Made by a program: the position numbers and the translations under genes
Notes under the pieces: generated by a model
Databases searched by the model: none
What the model was told of the DNA's origin: nothing
Seen by the model: the letters and a program-made list of their open reading frames with translations, nothing else
NCBI RefSeq assembly: GCF_050948215.1
Contig: NW_027488720.1
Coordinates: 1 to 64,000 of the forward strand
Length of the DNA stretch: 64,000 nucleotides
Reading direction: 5' to 3'
From: Halictus rubicundus
Taxonomy: Eukaryota; Arthropoda; Insecta; Hymenoptera; Halictidae
In this document: in pieces, positions 13,701 to 22,294 of the stretch
How the letters are laid out: the number at the start of each line of letters is the position of its first letter
Position numbering within the stretch: the first letter of the stretch is position 1

Positions 13701-16700
13701 AAGAGGATAGGATAGGATAGAGGATAGGATAGGAAAGAGGGTAGGATAGGATAGAGGAGAGGATAGGATAGAGGATAGGATAGGATAGAGGATAGGATAG
13801 GATAGAGGATAGGATAGTATAGAGGATAGGATAGGAGAGAGGATAGGATAGGATAGAGGATAGGATAGGATAGAGGATAGGATAGGATAGAGGATAGGAT
13901 AGTATAGAGTATAGGATAGGATAGATGATAGGATAGGATAGAGGATCGGATAGAGGATAGGATAGGATACAGGATAGGATAGGATAGATGATAGCATAGG
14001 ATAGAGGATAGAATAGGATAGATGATAGGATAGGATAGAAGACCGGATGGAGGGTTGGATAGGATAGAGGATAGGATAGAGGATAGGATAGAGGATAGAA
14101 TAGAGGATAGGATAGGATAGAGGATAGGATAGGATGGAGGATATGATAGGATAGAGGATAGGATAGGATAGATGATAGGATGGGATAGAGGATAGGATAG
14201 GATAGAGGATAGGATAGGTTAGAGGATAGGATAGGATAGTGGATAGGATAGGATAGAGGATAGGATAGGATAGAGGAAACGATAGGATAGAGGATCGGAT
14301 AGAGGATAGGATAGGATAGAGGAAACGATAGGATAGAGGATCGGATAGAGGATAGGATAGGATAGAGGATAGGATAGGAAAGAGGGTAGGGTAGGATAGA
14401 GGATAGGATAAAATAGAGGCTAGGATAAAATAGAGGCTAGGATAGGATAGAGGATCGGATAGAGGATAGGATAGGATAGAGAATAGGATAGGATAGAGGA
14501 TAGGATTGGAAAGAGGGTAGGATAGGATAGAGGAGAGGATAGGATAGAGGATAGGATAGGATAGAGGATAGAATAGGATAGATGATAGGATAGGATAGAG
14601 GATCGGATAGAGGATAGGATAGGATAGAGGATGGTATAGAGGGTAGGATAGAGGATAGGATAGGATAGAGTATAGGATAGGATACGATAGAGGATAGGAT
14701 AGATGATAGGATAGGATAGAGGATAGGATAGGATAGAGGATAGGATAGGATAGAGGATAGGATAGGATACAGGATAGGATAGGATAGATGATAGCATAGG
14801 ATAGAGGATAGAATAGGATAGATGATAGGATAGGATAGAGGATCGGATGGAGGGTTGGATAGGATACAGGATAGGATAGAGGATAGGATAGAGGATAGAA
14901 TAGAGGATAGGATAGGATAGAGGATAGGATAGGATGGAGGATAGGATAGGATAGAGGATAGGATAGGATAGAGGATAGGATAGGAAAGAGGGTAGGATAG
15001 GATAGAGGATAGGAAATAATAGAGGATAGGATAGGATAGAGGATAGGATAGGATAGAGGATAGGATAAAATAGAGGCTAGGATAAAATAGAGGCTAGGAT
15101 AGGATAGAGGATCGGATAGAGGATAGGATAGGATAGAGAATAGGATAGGATAGAGGATAGGATTGGAAAGAGGGTAGGATAGGATAGAGGAGAGGATAGG
15201 GTAGAGGATAGGATAGGATAGAGGATAGAATAGGATAGATGATAGGATAGGATAGAGGATCGGATTGAGGATAGGATAGGATACAGGATAGGATAGGATA
15301 GAAGATAGCATAGGATAGAGGATAGAATAGGATAGATGATAGGATAGGATAGAGGATCGGATGGAGGGTAGGATAGGATAGAGGATAGGATAGGATAGAG
15401 GATTGGATAGGATAGAGGATAGGATAGGATAGTGGATAGGATAGGATAGAGGATAGGATAGGATAGAGGAAAGGATAGGATAGAGGATCGGATAGAGGAT
15501 AGGATAGGAGAGAGGATAGGATAGGATAGAGGATAGGATAGGATAGAGGATCGGATGGGATAGAGGATAGGATAGGATAGAGGATAGGATAGGATATATG
15601 ATAGGATAGGATAGAGGATAGGTTATAATAGAGGATAGGATAGGAGACAGGATCGGATAGAGGATAGGATAGGAGAGAGGATAGGGTAGGATAGAGGATA
15701 GGATAGGAGAGAGGATAGGGTAGGATAGAGGATAGGATAGTTATAGAGGATAGGATGGGATAGAGGATGGGATAGGATAGAGGATAGGATAGGATATATG
15801 ATAGGATAGGATAGAGGATAGGATAGGATAGAGGATAGGATAAAATAAAGGCTAGGATAGGATAGAGGATCGGATAGAGGATAGGATAGGATAGAGGATA
15901 GGATAGGATAGAGGATAGGATTGGAAAGAGAGTAGGATAGGATAGAGGAGAGGATAGGATAGAGGATAGGATAGAATAGGATAGAGATAGGATAGGATAG
16001 GGTATAGGATAGGATAGAGGATAGGAAATAATAGAGGATAGGATAGGAGAGAGGATAGGATAGGATAGAGGATAGGATAAAATAGAGGCTAGGATAAAAT
16101 AGAGGCTAGGATAGGATAGAGGATCGGATAGAGGATAGGATAGGATAGAGAATAGGATAGGATAGAGGATAGGATTGGAAAGAGGGTAGGATAGGATAGA
16201 GGAGAGGATAGGATAGAGGATAGGATAGGATAGAGGATAGAATAGGATAGATGATAGGATAGGATAGAGGATCGGATAGAGGATAGGATAGGATAGAGGA
16301 TGGTATAGAGGGTAGGATAGAGGATAGGATAGGATAGAGTATAGGATAGGATACGATAGAGGATAGGATAGATGATAGGATAGGATAGAGGATAGGATAG
16401 GATAGAGGATAGGATAGGATAGAGGATAGGATAGGATAGAGGATAGGATAGGATAGAGGATAGGATGGAGGATAGGATGGAGGATAGGATAGGATAGAGG
16501 ATCGGATGGGATAGAGGATAGGATAGGATAGAGGATAGGATAGGATATATGATAGGATAGGATAGAGGATAGGTTATAATAGAGGATAGGATAGGAGACA
16601 GGATCGGATAGAGGATAGGATAGGAGAGAGGATAGGATAAAATAAAGGCTAGGATAGGATAGAGGATCGGATAGAGGATAGGATAGGATAGAGGATAGGA

Positions 16701-18781
16701 TAGGATAGAGGATAGGATTGGAAAGAGAGTAGGATAGGATAGAGGAGAGGATAGGATAGAGGATAGGATAGAATAGGATAGAGATAGGATAGGATAGGGG
16801 ATAGGATAGGATAGAGGATAGGAAATAATAGAGGAAAGGATAGGATAGATTATAGGATAGGATAGAGGATAGGATAAAATAGAGGCTAGGATAAAATAGA
16901 GGCTAGGATAGGATAGAGGATCGGATAGAGGATAGGATAGGATAGAGAATAGGATAGGATAGAGGATAGGATTGGAAAGAGGGTAGGATAGGATAGAGGA
17001 GAGTATAGGATAGAGGATAGGATATGATAGAGGATAGAATAGGATAGATGATAGGATAGGATAGAGGATCGGATAGAGGATAGGATAGGATAGAGGATGG
17101 TATAGAGGGTAGGATAGAGGATAGGATAGGATAGAGTATAGGATAGGATACGATAGAGGATAGGATAGATGATAGGATAGGATAGAGGATAGGATAGGAT
17201 AGAGGATAGGATAGGATAGAGGATAGGATAGGATAGAGGATAGGATGGAGGATAGGATGGAGGATAGGATGGAGGATAGGATAGAGGATAGGATAGAGGA
17301 TAGGATAGGATAGAGGATAGGATAGGATAGGATAGAGGATAGGATAGGATAGAGGATAGGATAGGATAGAGGATAGGATAGGATAGAGGATAGGATAGGA
17401 TAGAGGATAGGATAGGATAGAGGATAGGATAGAATAGGATAGAGATAGGATAGGATGGGGGATAGGATAGGATAGAGGATAGGAAATAATAGAGGATAGG
17501 ATAGGATAGAGGATAGGATAGGATAGAGGATAGGATAAAATAGAGGCTAGGATAGGATAGAGGATCGGATAGAGGATAGGATAGGATAGAGAATAGGATA
17601 GGATAGAGGATAGGATTGGAAAGAGGGTAGGATAGGATAGAGGAGAGGATAGGATAGAGGATAGGATAGAGGATAGGATAGGATAGAGGATAGGATAGGA
17701 TAGAGGATAGGATAGGATAGAGGATAGGATAGTATAGAGGATAGGATAGGAGAGAGGATACAATAGGATAGAGGATAGGATAGGATAGAGGATAGGATAG
17801 GATAGAGGATAGGATAGTATAGAGTATAGGATAGGATAGAGGATAGGATAGGATAGAGGATAGGATAGGATAGAGGATCGGATAGAGGATAGGATAGGAT
17901 AGAGAATAGGATAGGATAGAGGATAGGATTGGAAAGAGGGTAGGATAGGATAGAGGAGAAGATAGGATAGAGGATAGGATAGGATAGAGGATAGGATAGG
18001 ATAGAGGATAGGATAGGATAGAGGATAGGATAGTATAGAGGATAGGATAGGAGAGAGGATAGGATAGGATAGAGGATAGGATAGGATAGAGGATACGATA
18101 GGATAGAGGATAGGATAGGATAGAGGATAGGATAGTATAGAGTATAGGATAGGATATAGGGTAGGATAGAATAGAGGATAGGATAGGATAGAGGATAGGA
18201 TATGATAGAGGATAGGATAGGATAGAGGATAGGTTATAATAGAGGATAGGATAGGATAGAGGATCGGATAGAGGATAGGATAGGAGAGAGGATAGGGTAG
18301 GATAGAGGATAGGATAGGATAGAGGATAGGATAGGATAGAGGATAGGATAGGATAGAGGATAGGATAAAATAGAGGCTAGGATAAAATAGAGGCTAGGAT
18401 AGGATAGAGAATAGGATAGGATAGAGGATAGGATTGGAAAGAGGGTAGGATAGGATAGAGGAGAGGATAGGATAGAGGATAGGATAGGATGGAGGATAGA
18501 ATAGGATAGATGATAGGATAGGATAGAGGATCGGATGGAGGATAGGATAGGATAGAGGATGGTATAGAGGGTAGGATAGAGGATAGGATAGGATAGAGTA
18601 TAGGATAGGATACGATAGAGGATAGGATAGATGATAGGATAGGATAGAGGATAGGATAGGATAGAGGATAGGATAGGATAGAGGATAGGATAGGATAGAG
18701 GATAGGATAGGATAGAGGATAGGATGGAGGATAGGATGGAGGATAGGATAGAGGATAGGATAGAGGATAGGATAGGATAAA

Positions 18782-18796
18782 GGATAGGATAGGATA
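18782..18796 (+). repeat. Target-site duplication, left copy
   Basis: The 15 bases GGATAGGATAGGATA directly precede the first non-satellite base of the retroelement and recur directly after its poly(A) tail at 22,280-22,294. Three further As (18,779-18,781) could extend the duplication to 18 bp, but they cannot be told apart from the poly(A) on the right side. Because the target is itself a tandem repeat, part of the match could be chance. The empty site near 63,590 fits a simple duplication at this point. The length resembles the 14-bp duplication known for R1. Confidence 0.8.
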
Positions 18797-21679
18797 TTAT
18801 TAGGAGCCCGGTTATTAAACCGGGGCTCCGTGCCTACGTGCGTGAGGTGGAACGGCTGGTCGATTGTTGACGTGTCGTTCGCGACGGCCGCCGCCTCACG
18901 CCGTGTGTCCAACTGGCGGGTCTGGGATGGAGAGACCCTGTCTGACCACAGCTACGTCCTGATGGACGTGGCTGTGGTCTCGGACTCGCCATTGGACACG
19001 CCCCTCCGACGTGGCACCCCGTCAGCGCCCAGATGGGCGCTGAAACGACTAGACGGGGACCTCCTGAGGGCCGTGATAATCGGCTCCGCCTGGCCTTCGG
19101 CCAGGGAGCGCGGGGTAAATGAGGGGGCGACTTGGATCCGGGGCACGTTGCAGATGATCTGCGACGTGGCGATGCCCCGGGTCCGAGCTCAGCCCCCGAG
19201 AAAGTCTGTATACTGGTGGTCGGGGGAGCTGGCCGAACTTCGCAGTTCGGCCGGCCGAGCCCGCCGCCAGTACACCCGCGCCCGTCGCCGCCATTTCCTG
19301 GGCGGCGACGCGGAGCCGAGGGTCGCCGAGCTGTACAGGGAGTACAGATCGGCGGCCGTGGCCCTCAAGCGTGCGATTGCCGCTGCTAAGGCCAAGGCCT
19401 GGGATGAGCTCCTGCTCACCCTCCGTGACGATCCGTGGGGACGCCCGTATAAGGCGGTGCTTGGGAAGCTCCGCCCCTGGGCGTCCCCGGTCACGGAGAG
19501 GCTAGACCCGGAATTTCTGGGGCGCGTAGTGAGTACCCTCTTCCCCGCTGATGATGGGAACGAGGGGAGGAGGGAACGCGCCCCGGGTCCGACCATTGAG
19601 TGGTCGGACGAATTCCGGGTCACCGAGTGGGAGCTGTACCGGGCCGTCCGGGAACTCCGGGCCGGGGGCAAGAAGGCCCCTGGCCCCGATGGGGTTCCCG
19701 GTGGTATAATGGCCTTAGCTATGGAGGTCCTCGCCCCGGCGTTCAGGAGCGTCATGGACGCGAGCCTGCGCCGGGGAGTCTTCCCCAAGGAGTGGAAAAA
19801 GGCGTGCCTGGTTCTCCTCCAAAAGGAGGGGAAACCCGCAGAGTCTCCCTCTGCATACCGGCCGGTTTGTTTACTCGACGAGGCGGGCAAGCTGTTCGAA
19901 AGGATAATTGCCGCCCGCCTCGTCGAGCACCTGTCGCGGGGTGGTCCCGACCTGAGCGACAGCCAGTATGGATTCCGGAGGGGGCGCTCCACAATTGACG
20001 CCCTGGAGCGTCTGCGCCTCCTCCGTGAACGGGCTGTCGCTCGGGGCGGGGCGTTGTTGGCGGTGTCGTTAGACATATCTAACGCCTTCAACGCCCTGCC
20101 CTGGAAGGAGATAGTGGGGGCGATGGAGTATTTCCAGGTGCCCCCCTATCTCCGGAAGGTGGTCGGTGACTACCTCCGCGGCAGGAAAGTGATGTTTACC
20201 GGCCGGTATAGCATCGTGAACACGAGGGAGACGCACCGCGGCGTTCCACAGGGGTCGGTCCTCGGACCGCTCCTGTGGAACTTGGCTTACGACGCGGTGC
20301 TGCGGGTTGTCCTCCCCCCGGATACGGGTGTCATCTGCTACGCAGATGACACCCTGGTATATGCCATGGGGGGGGACTGGGGGAGAACCAGGCACCTGTG
20401 TGAGGCCGCCCTGGACCGCGTGGTCGGGCGAATCCGGAGGATGGGGTTGACCGTGGCCGCCGCAAAGACCGAGGCGATCTGGATGTACGGATCGCCTCGG
20501 CCGCGGCGGCTACCCCATGGTCAGAACCTCCGGATTCGCGTCGCTGAAACCTCCGTCGAGATCGGGCCCAGGATGAGATACCTGGGCCTGGTCATAGACG
20601 GCCGCTGGCGATTCGAAGAACACTTCGAGCTCCTCGCCCCCCGACTAGAGAAGACGGCAGCCGCATTGGCGCGGCTGCTGCCGAATGTCGGGGGGCCGGA
20701 TTTGAAAGTGCGCCGCCTCTATACGGAGGTGGTGCGGTCTATAGCCCTGTATGGGGCCCCCGTATGGCACCGCTCGCTCGGGGCCAGCACGCCAAGCCGC
20801 AAACTCTTAGAAAGAGTGCGGCGGCGGCTGGCCCTGCGGGTCATACGGGGGTACCGCACCATCTCCACCGAGGCGGCGGGACTCCTCGCCGTGATTCCAC
20901 CCTTCACTGTGGTGGCGGCGGAGCGGGCGAAGCTATACCACATCGCCCGCTCCTTCCGCCGCCCGACGGGGGTGGATCTCACGCGCGAGGAGGAGTCGGA
21001 GCTCGAGGGCCAGAATCGCCAGGCCCGGACGGAAAGTCTTTCGGAGTGGAGGGCGATGCTAACGCCCTCCACACGTCCGATTGTCCGGGCCCTCCTGCCC
21101 ATATTTTATATATGGTGCAGGAGGCGGGGAAGGTTGACCTTCCGCCTCACCCAGGTGCTCTCCGGCCACGGTTGCTTCGGAGAGTACCTGCACAGAATGG
21201 GGCGGGAGCCGACTGCGCAGTGCCACCACTGCGGCGAAGATGTGGACACGGCGCGGCATACCATGGAGGAGTGCCCTGCTTGGGCCGGGCCGCGCCGTGT
21301 CCTGCGAGCCGCAGTGGGAGGGTGGGACCTCGCGCTGCCGACCGTGGTCGACCACATGGTCGGCAGCGTGGGGTCGTGGAAGGCGGTGGCCTCCTTCTGC
21401 GAGGATGTTATGAAGCAGAAGGAGGCCGCCGAGCGGGCCCGGGAACGGGACCCGGGCTCCGCGAGGAGGGTGTGGGCGCGGGGACGACCCCCGCGCCGGC
21501 GTGTGCCCCCCACGAAAAGGGGGGCGGTGAGGGATGGGAGGGCGCGGGGGTCTCCCCCGCGTCAACCATTGCCCCCGGGAGTGGGGGGCGGAGGGGGTTT
21601 GGCGCGGGGAGTATCCCCGCGCCCTGTTTCGCCCCCACCTGTGGGGGCGCTGAATTTGGGGGCCCGGGGTGCGAGCTGA
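18797..21679 (+). CDS. ORF2 endonuclease/reverse transcriptase, 5'-truncated
   Basis: This is an open frame of 960 codons plus a TGA stop at 21,677-21,679, with no internal stop or frameshift. Residues are counted from codon 18,797. Residues 1-60 match the end of an APE-type endonuclease and include the SDH motif at 49-51 (18,941-18,949), whose His is a catalytic residue in that family. The RT core includes KKAPGPDGVP (about 19,669-19,698), SLDISNAFN with catalytic Asp 426 (20,072), GVPQGSVLGPLL from residue 482 (20,240) and YADD at 515-518 (20,339-20,350). A zinc knuckle has Cys809, Cys812, His821 and Cys826. The tail is rich in Gly, Pro and Arg. The GTG at 18,830 is an internal Val, not a start: the frame stays open upstream and reads family-like residues (ARLLNRGSVPTC). 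The protein would nick target DNA and prime reverse transcription on it. This copy lacks most of the endonuclease and has no visible promoter, so autonomous activity is unlikely. I see no RNase H domain. Confidence 0.92.
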   Translation, partial: LLGARLLNRGSVPTCVRWNGWSIVDVSFATAAASRRVSNWRVWDGETLSDHSYVLMDVAVVSDSPLDTPLRRGTPSAPRWALKRLDGDLLRAVIIGSAWPSARERGVNEGATWIRGTLQMICDVAMPRVRAQPPRKSVYWWSGELAELRSSAGRARRQYTRARRRHFLGGDAEPRVAELYREYRSAAVALKRAIAAAKAKAWDELLLTLRDDPWGRPYKAVLGKLRPWASPVTERLDPEFLGRVVSTLFPADDGNEGRRERAPGPTIEWSDEFRVTEWELYRAVRELRAGGKKAPGPDGVPGGIMALAMEVLAPAFRSVMDASLRRGVFPKEWKKACLVLLQKEGKPAESPSAYRPVCLLDEAGKLFERIIAARLVEHLSRGGPDLSDSQYGFRRGRSTIDALERLRLLRERAVARGGALLAVSLDISNAFNALPWKEIVGAMEYFQVPPYLRKVVGDYLRGRKVMFTGRYSIVNTRETHRGVPQGSVLGPLLWNLAYDAVLRVVLPPDTGVICYADDTLVYAMGGDWGRTRHLCEAALDRVVGRIRRMGLTVAAAKTEAIWMYGSPRPRRLPHGQNLRIRVAETSVEIGPRMRYLGLVIDGRWRFEEHFELLAPRLEKTAAALARLLPNVGGPDLKVRRLYTEVVRSIALYGAPVWHRSLGASTPSRKLLERVRRRLALRVIRGYRTISTEAAGLLAVIPPFTVVAAERAKLYHIARSFRRPTGVDLTREEESELEGQNRQARTESLSEWRAMLTPSTRPIVRALLPIFYIWCRRRGRLTFRLTQVLSGHGCFGEYLHRMGREPTAQCHHCGEDVDTARHTMEECPAWAGPRRVLRAAVGGWDLALPTVVDHMVGSVGSWKAVASFCEDVMKQKEAAERARERDPGSARRVWARGRPPRRRVPPTKRGAVRDGRARGSPPRQPLPPGVGGGGGLARGVSPRPVSPPPVGALNLGARGAS
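18803..18829 (+). other. Imperfect hairpin at the truncated 5' end
   Basis: GGAGCCC (18,803-18,809) pairs with GGGCTCC (18,823-18,829), and GGTT (18,810-18,813) with AACC (18,818-18,821). One G is bulged and the loop is AT-rich. The structure begins six bases inside the 5' breakpoint. It lies in coding sequence and may be chance in GC-rich DNA. A role in stopping reverse transcription is only a possibility. Confidence 0.4.
21475..21649 (+). repeat. Three tandem double-hairpin units at the end of ORF2
   Basis: Three consecutive units each hold a GGCGCGGGG-type hairpin followed by a GCCCCC/GGGGGC hairpin. The first hairpins lie at 21,475-21,497 (9-bp stem, loop ACGAC), 21,543-21,561 (8-bp stem, loop TCT) and 21,601-21,623 (10-bp stem, loop GTA). 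The second hairpins lie at 21,505-21,525, 21,571-21,589 and 21,630-21,649. Unit spacings are 66 and 60 bp, both multiples of 3, so the ORF reads through as a degenerate 20-22 residue repeat with ARG..PPR-type motifs. Stems are kept while loops differ, which suggests RNA structure, although GC-rich low-complexity expansion is an alternative. Confidence 0.75.
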
Positions 21680-21764
21680 CCCGGGCTCCCGGGGGGGAGC
21701 GTAGCTCCTCCCGTGATTGGCCGACACCCCCCGGGATAGTTTCCCGGTTAGTGGGGGGTGTCGG
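21662..21764 (+). other. Hairpin series spanning the ORF2 stop codon and early 3' UTR
   Basis: Three further stems follow the tandem units. GCCCGGG (21,662-21,668) pairs with CCCGGGC (21,680-21,686), placing the TGA stop inside the loop. GGGGGGAGC (21,692-21,700) pairs with GCTCCTCCC (21,704-21,712) around a GTA loop, with one G-T pair. A perfect 12-bp stem, CCGACACCCCCC (21,721-21,732) with GGGGGGTGTCGG (21,753-21,764), encloses a second possible stem, CCGGGA/TCCCGG. An imperfect C-rich/G-rich stem continues to about 21,796. Together these make an almost continuous run of hairpins in the transcript. Confidence 0.6.
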
Positions 21765-22083
21765 TCCCCCCTCCCCCCGATAGGGGAGGGGGACCGAGGG
21801 GGGTTTTTGGGGAAAGGAAGGGTCGGGGCGTGCCGGATCGCGCCTCCGACGGCCCTTCCTTCCGGTGGCGGCGTCCTCTTGCTCTGGCCGGGGCTGGTTC
21901 CTTCGGGACACTGGCCCCGAGCGGGGCACGAGGACTCCGGGAGCTGTGGGTGGACCGAGCTGGGGCTCGGGAAGCCCAATCCGAAGGCTCCAGGGATGGG
22001 GACACCGGGCGGGTCCCTCCGCCCGGGGTCTTATAGAGTAGGCAGTGGGGGAGGCTAACCCCTCCCCTGGGGTGGCATGTATT

Positions 22084-22138
22084 AGCTGGGAGGTGTCCTG
22101 TTGAGTACTCGCGTGATCCAGGCACCTCCCGTGTAGCT
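22084..22138 (+). other. 3' UTR long stem-loop
   Basis: GGGAGGTG (22,088-22,095) pairs with CACCTCCC (22,123-22,130). CCTG (22,097-22,100) pairs with CAGG (22,119-22,122) after a one-base bulge. Outer AGCT segments at 22,084-22,087 and 22,135-22,138 can also pair. The loop carries the palindrome GAGTACTC at 22,103-22,110. It is a plausible RNA recognition structure, not shown to be one. Confidence 0.5.
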
Positions 22139-22166
22139 TAGGTGGGCGTGAGGTTTTAGTGGGTAG

Positions 22167-22192
22167 TCTCCGGGGGCTCCGCCCCCCGGAGA
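22167..22192 (+). other. 3' UTR 10-bp hairpin near the 3' end
   Basis: TCTCCGGGGG (22,167-22,176) pairs perfectly with CCCCCGGAGA (22,183-22,192) around a six-base loop, CTCCGC. It lies about 65 nt upstream of the poly(A) tail. Confidence 0.5.
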
Positions 22193-22235
22193 GAATCCCA
22201 CATAACCCCGGCTTCCCCCAGGGAGTCGGGGTATG

Positions 22236-22241
22236 TATAAA
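22236..22241 (+). promoter_or_regulatory. Possible variant polyadenylation signal TATAAA
   Basis: TATAAA lies 15 nt upstream of the poly(A) tract, a usual spacing for a cleavage and polyadenylation signal. No canonical AATAAA is present nearby. TATAAA is a known weaker variant in animals. Its use here is inferred from position only. Confidence 0.35.
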
Positions 22242-22256
22242 ACATTTCCTCACGAT

Positions 22257-22279
22257 AAAAAAAAAAAAAAAAAAAAAAA
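22257..22279 (+). other. Retroelement poly(A) tail, 23 A
   Basis: An uninterrupted run of 23 adenines joins the 3' UTR directly to satellite sequence at 22,280. It marks the 3' end of the element and fits target-primed reverse transcription of a polyadenylated RNA. Up to three of the As could be target sequence, because the left flank ends its target repeat with AAAGG. Confidence 0.95.
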
Positions 22280-22294
22280 GGATAGGATAGGATA
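22280..22294 (+). repeat. Target-site duplication, right copy
   Basis: GGATAGGATAGGATA follows the poly(A) tail and matches 18,782-18,796. From here the sequence follows the empty site at about 63,594 base for base to the next landmark (ggaaagagggtagg), confirming where the element joined the array. Confidence 0.8.

Larger units (their letters stand above)
1..18796. repeat. 17-bp GGATA-type satellite array, left block
   Basis: The whole stretch is a tandem array of the 17-mer AGAGGATAGGATAGGAT and close variants. The consensus holds 7 G, 7 A, 3 T and no C, so the plus strand is strongly purine-rich. Units of 12 bp (one GGATA fewer) and 22 bp (one more) are interspersed, for example runs of 12-mers near 6,462-6,510 and 9,183-9,235. 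Point variants recur in fixed combinations (ggatcgg, ggctagg, ggaaataat, gatacgat, atatatgat, ggttataat) and mark higher-order modules. I found no non-repeat island in this block. Minus-strand open frames are by-products of a stop-free CT-rich repeat and I do not call them genes. Confidence 0.97.
21680..22256 (+). other. Retroelement 3' UTR
   Basis: This is GC-rich non-coding sequence of about 577 nt between the ORF2 stop and the poly(A) tail. Short open frames here and on the opposite strand lack family features and look like by-products of high GC. In TRAS/SART-type elements the 3' UTR is the part of the RNA that the reverse transcriptase recognises. Stem-loops at 22,084-22,138 and 22,167-22,192 are candidates for that role here, by inference. 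Confidence 0.7.
18797..22279 (+). mobile_element. 5'-truncated R1-clade non-LTR retrotransposon
   Basis: This is a single 3.48-kb insertion, strikingly GC-rich against the 41% GC satellite. It contains the end of an APE-like endonuclease, a complete-looking reverse transcriptase, a C-terminal CCHC knuckle, a structured 3' UTR of about 577 nt and a 23-nt poly(A) tail. It has no LTRs and a satellite target-site duplication on both sides, which is the mark of target-primed reverse transcription. The reading frame is open right to the 5' breakpoint, and the satellite beyond has an in-frame TAG at 18,785-18,787. The copy therefore lost ORF1, the promoter and most of the endonuclease by 5' truncation. 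Motif style (GSVPTCVRWNG, TLSDHSYV, CYADDTLVY, CX2CX8HX4C) points to the R1 clade. Whether it is R1, TRAS, SART or another lineage cannot be settled here. It is not at a 28S rDNA site. Confidence 0.93.

Noticed and set aside
18830..18832. GTG as the start codon of the retroelement ORF
   Set aside because: The frame is open upstream to the insertion breakpoint and encodes family-like residues. The true start of the parent ORF lies in the lost 5' part.
18394..18912. Minus-strand open frame running from the retroelement 5' end into satellite
   Set aside because: It begins antisense to the endonuclease fragment and continues in the stop-free satellite. It crosses the insertion junction, so it is not an ancestral gene.
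19189..20091. Antisense and out-of-frame ORFs within the retroelement (also 19,600-19,998 plus, 20,764-21,783 plus, 21,059-21,979 minus and 21,408-22,253 minus)
   Set aside because: High GC content makes stops rare in all frames. None shows a recognisable domain, whereas the 18,797-21,679 frame holds every RT and zinc-knuckle motif.
18797..22279. R2-type element, or R1 at its usual 28S rDNA site
   Set aside because: It has an APE-like endonuclease end before the RT and a C-terminal CCHC knuckle, not the R2 arrangement. The flanks are satellite, not 28S rDNA.
18797..22279. LTR retrotransposon or DNA transposon
   Set aside because: There are no terminal direct or inverted repeats, and it has a poly(A) tail, a variable 5' end and a YADD RT of non-LTR type.
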